Assembly (NCBI GenBank): GCA_945919795.1
Contig: CAMEJJ010000012.1
Location: forward strand, 32,153-96,152
From: an uncultured Lachnospiraceae bacterium
GTDB taxonomy: Bacteria > Bacillota > Clostridia > Lachnospirales > Lachnospiraceae
Direction: 5' to 3'
DNA: 64,000 bases
Shown here: piece by piece, positions 57,523-64,000 of the stretch
Layout: each line of letters opens with the position of its first letter
Numbering within the stretch: position 1 is the first letter of the stretch
Program-made: the position numbers and the translations under genes
Notes under the pieces: model-generated
What the model was told of the DNA's origin: nothing
Seen by the model: only the letters and a program-made list of their open reading frames with translations
Databases searched by the model: none

Positions 57523-58602
57523 CTATATATCCTTTCTGTTTTTTCCGTATAATTCTTCCATCTGGCTCATCAAAGTATGCATGGTGTCCACAACTTTTTC
57601 GTAATCCATTCGCTTTGGTCCGATAATACCGATGGTGCCTTTCATTCCTTCACCCAGATCATAGGTTGCAGTTACCACACTACAGTCTTTCATGGATTCT
57701 ACCTGATTTTCATCGCCGATATAAATCTGGATTCCATTTTTTTCTTCTTTTGATAAAGTGTCCTGCACCAAAGTTGAAAGCAGTTGTTTCTCTTCAAATG
57801 TATTGATAATCTCACTGGCTCTTGCCTGATCCGCCAACTCCGGATATTTAAAAATGTTGTTTGTTCCGGATGTGTATATCTGCAAATCATCATCAGATTT
57901 AATGGAATCAGCTACAGCATCAATCACATCTCCCACAATATCACTGTGGATCCCTGCCTGTTGTTTTAATCTTGCTATCAGCCCCAGATTGATTTCTTCA
58001 ATCGGGAGTCCGTTTAAATGCGTATTCAATAGTATATTCAACTTCAACAGGGTTTCATCATCCATTTCCTCGGAAATCGTTAAAATATTGTTTTTGATGA
58101 TGTTTCCGTTTAATACTACCACTGCAACCAGCTGTCTGGCATCTACACGGGAGAGCTGAATGAACTTCAGCTTATTGCCGCTGCAACTCGGAGCCGAAAT
58201 CATAGTCGCATAGTTGGTGTTAACCGCAAGTGTTTTGGCAACCTGCTTTAACATATGATCCATCTTTTCTTCTTTTTCGACTAACAGCTCCTTTAACTCT
58301 TCCACTTCTTTGTCGCGAGCCGAAATCCGGGCTTCCATATCGCTCATCATGGTATCTACATATAAACGATATCCTTTATCGGAAGGAATGCGTCCTGCGG
58401 AAGTATGCGGCTGTATAATGTAGCCCATCTCTTCCAAATCTGCCATCTCATTGCGGATGGTTGCAGAACTGAGATTTAAATCGGTGTATTTGGAAATGGT
58501 ACGACTTCCAACCGGTTCTCCGGTTTCTAAATACGTTTTGATGATTGCCTGCAGGATTTTCATCTTTCTTTCATCAAGTTCCACTCCATCACTTCCTTCC
58601 AT
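57523..58602 (-). CDS. hrcA: Heat-inducible repressor HrcA
   Basis: This 359-residue protein has a winged helix at the N-terminus (LDERKMKILQAIIKTYLETG, GSRTISKYTDLNLSSATIRN) and the GAF-like dimer domain with LIARLKQQAG in the C-terminal half. It binds the CIRCE operator and is kept active by GroEL, which links repression to chaperone demand. It is the first gene of the operon and represses itself through the CIRCE just upstream. The start is preceded by AAAGG. Confidence 0.96.
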   Translation of the reverse strand: MEGSDGVELDERKMKILQAIIKTYLETGEPVGSRTISKYTDLNLSSATIRNEMADLEEMGYIIQPHTSAGRIPSDKGYRLYVDTMMSDMEARISARDKEVEELKELLVEKEEKMDHMLKQVAKTLAVNTNYATMISAPSCSGNKLKFIQLSRVDARQLVAVVVLNGNIIKNNILTISEEMDDETLLKLNILLNTHLNGLPIEEINLGLIARLKQQAGIHSDIVGDVIDAVADSIKSDDDLQIYTSGTNNIFKYPELADQARASEIINTFEEKQLLSTLVQDTLSKEEKNGIQIYIGDENQVESMKDCSVVTATYDLGEGMKGTIGIIGPKRMDYEKVVDTMHTLMSQMEELYGKNRKDI

Positions 58603-58620
58603 GGTCGCCTTTCGCTTTTG

Positions 58621-58647
58621 TTAGCACTCGTCGAGTTAGAGTGCTAA
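58621..58647 (-). promoter_or_regulatory. CIRCE operator of the heat-shock operon
   Basis: TTAGCACTC, 9 bp, GAGTGCTAA is a perfect CIRCE consensus. Upstream on the minus strand TTGACA (about 58694) and TAATTT, 17 bp apart, form the sigma-A promoter, so CIRCE lies at the start of the transcript. Confidence 0.97.
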
Positions 58648-58736
58648 TATCTTTTCTGTATTCTAAATTAGCACCACACACTTTTATTGTCAACAGATAT
58701 TTTGCGTATTTTTTATTAAGAAATTATAAAATCCTC

Positions 58737-59213
58737 TTTCGGATTTGTGTTCCTGATATAGATTATTATAAAATGCGAATATATGGTTCTTGCAGACCGA
58801 TTTTGCAGACGCTCTGCCGCGTTTCTCACAAAGTTCGCAATCTTTGCGGGATGGCAGTCACCCTTACAGAAATATATATCTTTGCCGCTGCATACTTCGG
58901 TTTCCGGCATTTCTAAGCGGCATGCTCACAAAGTATATATTAAATGCCCGGTTTCAAAACTCAGACTTCGTCTTCAGACAGTTGAAACCGGGCATTACTT
59001 TTTGTTCGCTTATGCCGCTAAGAAATGCCAGGAAACCTCGTCAAATTTCGCGGGCAAAGATATATAATTTCTGTTAGGGTGAGTGGCTATGTCCCCAAAG
59101 TTGCGAATAATAAAAAGTGAGAAACGTCGGCAGAGAATAAAGTCTGCAACTAAGGTCAAAAGAACCATATATTCGCATTTTCATTAATAAACTCAGGAAC
59201 ACAAATCCGGAAA
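58737..59213 (+). repeat. Palindromic element family R, copy R5, with nested outer shells
   Basis: This 477-bp structure has three shells. The outermost is TTCGGATTTGTGTTCCTGA (58738-58756) and its complement (59193-59211). The second is AATGCGAATATATGGTTCTT and its complement (58772-58791, 59159-59178), with GACGCTCTGCCG-like inner pairing. The inner R element spans about 58871-59067, with ATATATCTTTGCC / GGGCAAAGATATAT ends and the GCCCGGTTTCAA / TTGAAACCGGGC stem. The right flank 59087-59182 repeats the right flank of R2. It lies 56 bp past the DUF6465 gene stop, upstream of hrcA. Confidence 0.88.
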
Positions 59214-59222
59214 AGAAAAAAA

Positions 59223-59246
59223 CGCAGGATAATTTCTTATCCTGCG
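59223..59246 (-). terminator. Terminator of the DUF6465 gene
   Basis: CGCAGGATAA / TTATCCTGCG stem followed by TTTTTTT on the minus strand, 23 bp past the stop codon. The gene thus has a normal terminator in addition to the R5 element. Confidence 0.85.
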
Positions 59247-59268
59247 GTAGCTTCTGTTGTGCTTTTGA

Positions 59269-59616
59269 TTAGATGGCAAAACTTCCGGTAATTTCTCCGT
59301 TTACTACATAATATGCGCGGCTGTCTTCAGGCTTAACATATAACTCAACACTCTTGAAATCTGCCGGTTTATTTCCCAAATCATATTTCCAAACATCTTT
59401 AGCAATTTTAATCAAATCATCATTGGTATATGATTTTCCGTCGAACTGTAAATGTACAACAGCTTTTGCTTCTGCTTTTTTGACAGGTGCTTTTTTCGCG
59501 GGTGCCTTTTTAGCAGGTGCTGCCTTCTTAACGGTTTCTTTTTTAACTTCCTCTTTTGCTACTACACTTTCTGCGGTTTCTGCTTTTACGGTTGTTTTTG
59601 CTTTTGTTTCTGCCAT
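59269..59616 (-). CDS. DUF6465 family protein
   Basis: The 115-residue product starts at the ATG at 59616 (MAETKAKTTV), after AGGAGG with 8-bp spacing; the frame opens 18 bp earlier. Residues 25-55 are a repeat of K, A and P (APAKKAPAKKAP), followed by a compact domain (VVHLQFDGKSYTNDDLIKIA, KSVELYVKPEDSRAYYVVNG, ITGSFAI). The Ala/Lys/Pro tract resembles a histone H1-like or wall-binding tail. Function is unknown; the family is frequent in Lachnospiraceae. It is a single-gene unit with its own terminator. Confidence 0.8.
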   Translation of the reverse strand: MAETKAKTTVKAETAESVVAKEEVKKETVKKAAPAKKAPAKKAPVKKAEAKAVVHLQFDGKSYTNDDLIKIAKDVWKYDLGNKPADFKSVELYVKPEDSRAYYVVNGEITGSFAI

Positions 59617-59790
59617 ATGCATCTCCTCCTTCATTACACAAAAGATTCTTTTATGAAAAAGTTTATGTACTTTTCTATAACAACAAGTTTAACCTAAAAC
59701 AATAAGCATGTCAAATTATACAAGCATGGTTTTGTCCAATAATCCGCCAAAATTCTAATGATAAAAATCGCCCTGTCTGATCTTTGTTCA

Positions 59791-60639
59791 TCAGCCAACC
59801 GTGATTTTACTAACTGCAAAATATATAATTACCAAAACACCCAATACAATCCGATACCAGCCGAATACTTTGAAATCATGCTTTTTGATGTAATCCATTA
59901 AAAAGCGGATAACAAAAACGGATACCACAAATGCAACTACCATACCGGTCAATAAAATAGCGGCCTCCATTCCCGTAAAATGGAATCCGAATTTGACAAT
60001 CTTTAACAGACTGGCGCCAAACATAACCGGAATTGCTAAAAAGAATGTGAATTCCGCAGCTACTGTTCTGGACACTCCGATTAACAAAGCACCTACGATT
60101 GTGGCACCGGATCTGGATGTCCCCGGAAAGATTGCTGCAATCAACTGAAACATTCCGATAATAAATGCGGTTTTATAAGTCAGATTTTTCAATTTCGTGA
60201 TACTCGGTCTTTTATTGCGGTTCACATTTTCAATGACAATAAACAAAACACCGAATAAAATCAGCATAACCGCAACAACCCATGGATTATACAAATACTG
60301 ATCAATCAAATCATCAAATAGCAAACCGACAATAGCCGCCGGAATGCATGCCGTCAAAATTTTAAACCATAAAATAAAGACATTTTTTCTGACATAACCG
60401 TGATATTCTTCTGCCTGTTTCCCAAGATAAAACGGGAAAATCTTATTCCAATATAAAACAACAACCGCCATGATGGCACCTAACTGGATGACAACTTCAA
60501 ACATCGACCAGAATTCCGGTGTAACATCCAATGTCACAAATTCATTTAACAAAATCATATGTCCGGTACTGCTGATGGGAAGCCATTCCGTAATTCCTTC
60601 AACAATACCAAATAAAATCGCTTTCAAAATTTCTATCAT
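59791..60639 (-). CDS. uppP: Undecaprenyl-diphosphatase UppP (BacA)
   Basis: This 282-residue membrane protein has about seven TM helices and both catalytic motifs: EGITEWLPISSTGHMILLNE near residues 14-33 and FPGTSRSGATIVGALL near 167-182. It recycles the lipid carrier for cell-wall synthesis and its overexpression gives bacitracin resistance. It lies 174 bp from a family Q element. The start has a weak AAGGG-like site. Confidence 0.96.
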   Translation of the reverse strand: MIEILKAILFGIVEGITEWLPISSTGHMILLNEFVTLDVTPEFWSMFEVVIQLGAIMAVVVLYWNKIFPFYLGKQAEEYHGYVRKNVFILWFKILTACIPAAIVGLLFDDLIDQYLYNPWVVAVMLILFGVLFIVIENVNRNKRPSITKLKNLTYKTAFIIGMFQLIAAIFPGTSRSGATIVGALLIGVSRTVAAEFTFFLAIPVMFGASLLKIVKFGFHFTGMEAAILLTGMVVAFVVSVFVIRFLMDYIKKHDFKVFGWYRIVLGVLVIIYFAVSKITVG

Positions 60640-60678
60640 TTTTTCACCCTTGTCCTTTTCTTTTTATCGTATTTTACG

Positions 60679-60797
60679 GGTCCCAATGTCATACTTTTTC
60701 ATGCAAGCATGAACAGTATGACATTTTTTTGATTCCATTGATACCTACGGATTGCTACGCACGATGTGCTCTCAGTATGACCTTTGGACCCTGGTAT
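60679..60797. repeat. Short palindromic element family Q, copy Q2, with outer arms
   Basis: GATACC / GGTATC (60741-60746, 60792-60797) flank ACGGATTGCTACGCAC, as in Q1. Outer arms GGGTCCCAATGTCATAC (60679-60695) and GTATGACCTTTGGACCC (60775-60791) pair imperfectly. AATGTCATACT / AGTATGACATT at 60685-60725 form a further hairpin with a T-run on the plus strand. It lies 18 bp past the stop of the DltD/AlgX-like gene. Confidence 0.6.
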
Positions 60798-60815
60798 CAT
60801 CATATGCTAACTTGT

Positions 60816-61742
60816 CTACTTTGATGACAGATAATCATTCAAATCATCAATTAACATCTTTGTGCGTACTTCTCTTCCTTCATTATTTAAATGGAGATAC
60901 GTATTATAAAACAGGTTCATATCCATTCTATAATCTTCATAGCGTCCAATCAATGGGAAATCCAGGCGTTTTTCAATTTCATCGGAAAACGCAACATATT
61001 CTTCAACCTCAGGCGTATACCGGGTGATCGGTGTAGGATATGGTGTAACCAGTAATGTGGCGCCTTTTTCCCGCAGTGTCTCATTTAACGCATTTAACCG
61101 GTCTATGGTTTCATCTCCGATAGACGGAATGTGTACTTCCGATAATTCTTCTTCAGTAACAGCCAATGCCGGTCTGTCAAATATATTGTCCCCATATTCA
61201 TTAAATTGTAAGCGGCTGTATTCCGTCTGGCTGTCCATGTTTCCGATTCCCTGGCTCCACAAATCAAGGCAATCTTTTAAATAAGTAGGATATGCTTTTA
61301 TCATGGCAGGCCAGTCTTTTTTTCGGATGTACTTCCACAAATCCGGATGATTTTCAATGGTTATCCATGCTAACTCCGGATTTTTAATCATATCGCCATC
61401 ATCAAAATTGCTATAACTGATAATCACAATATCTCCTTCATGAATATTCTGAACCGCAGCCTGTTCATTAAACGGATTCCCAATTCCGCCATGCATCCCC
61501 ATGTTGACAACCGGCATATGCATAGCCTCCTGCAGCATCTCAGAATCTACACCAAAGGCCCAGTTGGAATTGCCGACCAGAACAATTTTCGCTTCGTCTA
61601 TGGAACATAACCGTTCATTTTTATCAATCAGAGCAGCCTGATAATTTAACAAATATTGTGGCATGACGATTTTAAAACAGAAGATCATGACAATCAAAAG
61701 CATTATCAGGCATTTCACAAAGAAAACCAGTTTCTTTTTCAT
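60816..61742 (-). CDS. DltD/AlgX-like membrane-anchored protein partner of the MBOAT
   Basis: This 308-residue protein has one N-terminal TM (about 5-28), then an extracellular part. It has VGNSNWAFGVDSEMLQEAMH near residue 56 and VVNMGMHGGIGNPFNEQAAV near 81, which resemble the SGNH-like start of DltD and AlgX/AlgJ proteins. These act with an MBOAT acyltransferase to place acyl groups on cell-surface polymers. Here the MBOAT gene lies immediately upstream. The catalytic His-Asp pair cannot be fixed by eye, and the acyl group and acceptor are unknown. Confidence 0.75.
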   Translation of the reverse strand: MKKKLVFFVKCLIMLLIVMIFCFKIVMPQYLLNYQAALIDKNERLCSIDEAKIVLVGNSNWAFGVDSEMLQEAMHMPVVNMGMHGGIGNPFNEQAAVQNIHEGDIVIISYSNFDDGDMIKNPELAWITIENHPDLWKYIRKKDWPAMIKAYPTYLKDCLDLWSQGIGNMDSQTEYSRLQFNEYGDNIFDRPALAVTEEELSEVHIPSIGDETIDRLNALNETLREKGATLLVTPYPTPITRYTPEVEEYVAFSDEIEKRLDFPLIGRYEDYRMDMNLFYNTYLHLNNEGREVRTKMLIDDLNDYLSSK

Positions 61743-61784
61743 AAAATAATCATTTCCTCATTTCCGGCTTATGCCAAGTACTCA

Positions 61785-63374
61785 CTAGAACTGGAAATAA
61801 ATGAATTCCGTCTGCGTGTATTCAAGACCATAAGCACCATATACCAGTATCATAAACAACAATCCCAGATAGACAAACCACCGAAACCACATTCCCTGAG
61901 ATAGTACAATCTGAAATACGTTTGCGGGCTGTCCGGTCTGTACAATAGCATTTTCTCCCTGATCTTGTCCACTCTGACCAGTGCTGATTTCTTTCTGTTT
62001 TTGTCCGGCCTGCTTTGTCGAAAGATAGATATGGTTCTTCAAAATATCAAATGCAAATAATAACAGCATGGCAATAATCAGAGCCACCAGTTGCTGCATG
62101 CTATATCCCATGCGGTTGACTGCCAGTCCGAATAGTTTTGCCGGCTGTAGTGAAAAAACAATCTGTTTTAAAATATCAACTGCAGTGCCAAGACTTTTTG
62201 CACGGAAAAACAACCAGGAGAAATCCACCAGGAAAAATGTCACAAGTCCACATCCCAATCGATAACTGAAACGGTCTTCCCGAACATGAAAGAACTGCTT
62301 TACCTTTTGTCTGGCAGCAATAGTCGCATCCTGCACAATCAGATAAATGCCATTGATAACTCCCCATACAACATAGGACCAGGATGCTCCATGCCATAAA
62401 CCGCTTACAAAAAATACAATAAATGTATTGATGTATTTACGCATCTTCCCTTTTCGGTTACCACCCAATGGAATATAGAGATAATCTGTAAACCATCCGG
62501 TCAGGGAAATGTGCCAGCGTCTCCAGAAATCCTTTACGCTTGTTGCCTGATAGGGTGCATTGAAGTTTTCCATCAGGGTAAATCCAAGAACCTTTGCACT
62601 ACCAATGGCCAGGTAGGTATATCCTCCGAAATCACAATAAATCTGGAAAGCGAACATCATGGTAGCCAGAATAATTTCGATACCGGTATAAGCGGGATAA
62701 TTTTCATAAACCGAATCAATGTATACAGCCAGATTATCCGCAATCATGATTTTCATAAACAATCCCCAGAGCATCGTCAGAAGCCCCTCTCTGATGCGGT
62801 CTGTATCAAAGTTATGGTCTTCATCGAACTGTTTTAACAGATTGGTACTTCTCTCAATGGGACCTGCAACAAGTTGCGGAAAGAACGATACAAAAAGCAT
62901 ATAACGAAACAGATTTTTTGTCGCTTTGATCTTTTCGCGATACACATCCATGGTATATCCGAGAGCCTGAAAGATATAAAAAGAGATACCGACGGGCAAA
63001 AGGATATCCAAAGCTCCCATCTCATTTGAACCGGTTAATCCTAATATTCTATTAATATTAAGAATAAAGAAATTGATATATTTATAAAAGAAGAGAATCC
63101 CGATATTGATTGCAAAACTGATTCCAAGCATCCATTTTGCAAGAGAAAGTTTTTTCTTCTCCTTCGCTTTTTCAATCAGAATTCCGGCAAGATATGTAAC
63201 AAAAGTAGAACCAAAAAGCAGCAATGCATATGCAGCGTTCCAGTTCATATAGAAAAAATAGCTTGCAATTAAAAGCCAGAAATTTCGTATTTCTTTAAAC
63301 TTTGCGGGAATTGCAAAATAAAACAATATGACAATTGGGAAAAATATCAGATAATTTAAGGAATTAAATAACAT
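61785..63374 (-). CDS. MBOAT family O-acyltransferase (DltB/AlgI type)
   Basis: This 529-residue protein has about ten membrane segments. It contains the family blocks LPVGISFYIFQALGYTMDVY near 131, DFWRRWHISLTGWFTDYLYI near 285-304, and the catalytic histidine in FFVSGLWHGASWSYVVWG near 321-338. It transfers an acyl group (acetyl or D-alanyl in known systems) across the membrane to a polymer. A Q/G/S-rich soluble loop near residues 460-500 (AGQKQKEISTGQSGQDQGEN) is unusual. It lies 42 bp from its DltD/AlgX-like partner. Confidence 0.92.
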   Translation of the reverse strand: MLFNSLNYLIFFPIVILFYFAIPAKFKEIRNFWLLIASYFFYMNWNAAYALLLFGSTFVTYLAGILIEKAKEKKKLSLAKWMLGISFAINIGILFFYKYINFFILNINRILGLTGSNEMGALDILLPVGISFYIFQALGYTMDVYREKIKATKNLFRYMLFVSFFPQLVAGPIERSTNLLKQFDEDHNFDTDRIREGLLTMLWGLFMKIMIADNLAVYIDSVYENYPAYTGIEIILATMMFAFQIYCDFGGYTYLAIGSAKVLGFTLMENFNAPYQATSVKDFWRRWHISLTGWFTDYLYIPLGGNRKGKMRKYINTFIVFFVSGLWHGASWSYVVWGVINGIYLIVQDATIAARQKVKQFFHVREDRFSYRLGCGLVTFFLVDFSWLFFRAKSLGTAVDILKQIVFSLQPAKLFGLAVNRMGYSMQQLVALIIAMLLLFAFDILKNHIYLSTKQAGQKQKEISTGQSGQDQGENAIVQTGQPANVFQIVLSQGMWFRWFVYLGLLFMILVYGAYGLEYTQTEFIYFQF

Positions 63375-63389
63375 AATCGTGTTCTTTCA

Positions 63390-63755
63390 TCATTGGTCAT
63401 CGTTTTCATTAATTTCGCTTTTATTAATTTCGTTTTTATCATTTTCATTATATTCATTTTCATCCATTTGGGCAATCTCTTCTGTGATTTCACTTTCTGC
63501 AAGTTCCTGCCCCATTTTGATAGTCGCGAAAAGGGCAACTGCCAAAGAACCAACAACCAAAACACCTGCGCCTAATATCACGCCCGTCCATGTCATAGTC
63601 GTTTCATCCATAAGTTTGGAATTCACAATTCCATACGCCTGATAGAGAATGTATAAAACCACCAGATAAATCATTGTACACTTGCGCTTTGCAAGATTAC
63701 GTGCACTTTCATCATATTGCTTTCCGGCTTCTTTTTTAAAAGACATTTTTTTCAT
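63390..63755 (-). CDS. Small two-TM membrane protein with acidic Asn-rich tail
   Basis: The protein has 121 residues: a basic N-terminus, two TM segments (about 28-46 and 56-79), then a cytoplasmic tail with repeats of NEND and NKSEIN. Start has GGAGAG upstream. It precedes the MBOAT gene by 15 bp and is probably in the same operon. No family recognised; it could be an accessory to the acyltransferase. Confidence 0.7.
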   Translation of the reverse strand: MKKMSFKKEAGKQYDESARNLAKRKCTMIYLVVLYILYQAYGIVNSKLMDETTMTWTGVILGAGVLVVGSLAVALFATIKMGQELAESEITEEIAQMDENEYNENDKNEINKSEINENDDQ

Positions 63756-63885
63756 ATTATCTCTCCGTCTACGACTATTTCTTTTATTGAAATATACTCA
63801 AAACCAAATTTAATGTTGGAGTGTATTTTGATACTAACATTATTATCATACCGCGACCAAACCCGGTTAGCAAGTCTAAGAAAAA

Positions 63886-63924
63886 AAAGAGAAAGATAAC
63901 CGTTTAACCGTATCTTTCTCTTTT
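63886..63924. terminator. Bidirectional terminator
   Basis: AAAAGAGAAAGATA / TATCTTTCTCTTTT stem, with an ACCGTTTAACCG loop region, lies between the small membrane protein and the right edge. It can serve either strand; on the minus strand it would end the gene entering from the edge. Confidence 0.8.
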
Positions 63925-63977
63925 CATCCTATGAGATAATTCTAAAAAAATAAATTCAGCTTATGATAATTTGTGTA

Positions 63978-64000
63978 TTAAGCTTTTGTTTTATCTTTGT
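63978..64000 (-). CDS. Possible 3' end of a minus-strand gene cut by the window edge
   Basis: The last bases on the minus strand read KDKTKA then TAA, followed 54 bp later by a strong terminator. This fits the end of a gene, but only six codons are visible and no function can be given. Confidence 0.3.

Overview
The window reads as a chromosomal segment of a motile, low-GC Gram-positive anaerobe of the Clostridia, most likely Lachnospiraceae. The evidence is indirect but consistent: an mreB/mbl-flhO-flhP type cluster, a type III glutamine synthetase, an IreB protein, a DUF6465 protein, HrcA with a CIRCE operator, T-box control, an acyl-ACP thioesterase and a thioredoxin reductase that looks ferredoxin-dependent. 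I do not name a species. All but two protein genes lie on the minus strand, which suggests (inference) the leading strand of one replichore. The two plus-strand genes are an HPr-like protein and a lone prepilin at 46.4-47.4 kb.

Layout. 0-8.3 kb: cell shape and flagellar rod genes (mreB, flhO/flgF, flhP/flgG, flgJ-like), then recD2, comF, yvyF, two membrane proteins and the start of the diadenylate cyclase gene cdaA. 8.8-13.7 kb: the uvrB-uvrA operon with a LexA box over its -35 element. 14-20.5 kb: a GT14-like glycosyltransferase, then ftsE-ftsX, a secreted coiled-coil M23 hydrolase and an S41 protease, a likely FtsEX-controlled wall-hydrolysis module, plus a CdaR/PucR regulator. 20.8-27.5 kb: a degenerate TagA-like protein, an HPr-like protein, cvfB, an acyl-ACP thioesterase, hflK-hflC and a thioredoxin/reductase pair. 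27.7-32 kb: a solitary trpD behind a tryptophan T-box, and glycogen phosphorylase. 32-36 kb: a sugar ABC importer without its ATPase, a decayed gene and tRNA-Gln. 36.4-46.3 kb: glnN behind a possible attenuator, the U32/TrmR tRNA wobble-uridine pair, RNase J, RuvX, IreB and MtaB. 47-53.4 kb: thiI, a cysteine desulfurase, rsmE, prmA and hisD. 53.6-58.6 kb: the hrcA-grpE-dnaK-dnaJ heat-shock operon. 59-63.8 kb: a DUF6465 protein, uppP, and an MBOAT acyltransferase with a DltD/AlgX-like partner.

The most unusual content is not protein-coding. Three families of palindromic intergenic elements recur: a roughly 195-bp element in five copies (near 8.6, 13.8, 29.6, 47.4 and 58.9 kb), an 87-bp-core element in two copies (23.7 and 40.2 kb), and a short element in two copies (19.36 and 60.74 kb). 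The copies differ mostly by paired changes that keep the hairpins intact. Several carry extra outer inverted arms that are unrelated between copies yet perfectly self-complementary. Every copy lies just past the stop codon of a minus-strand gene. No transposase, reverse transcriptase or nuclease gene is present that would explain them. They are the best candidate here for an undescribed system: non-autonomous mobile palindromes, structured RNAs, or both.
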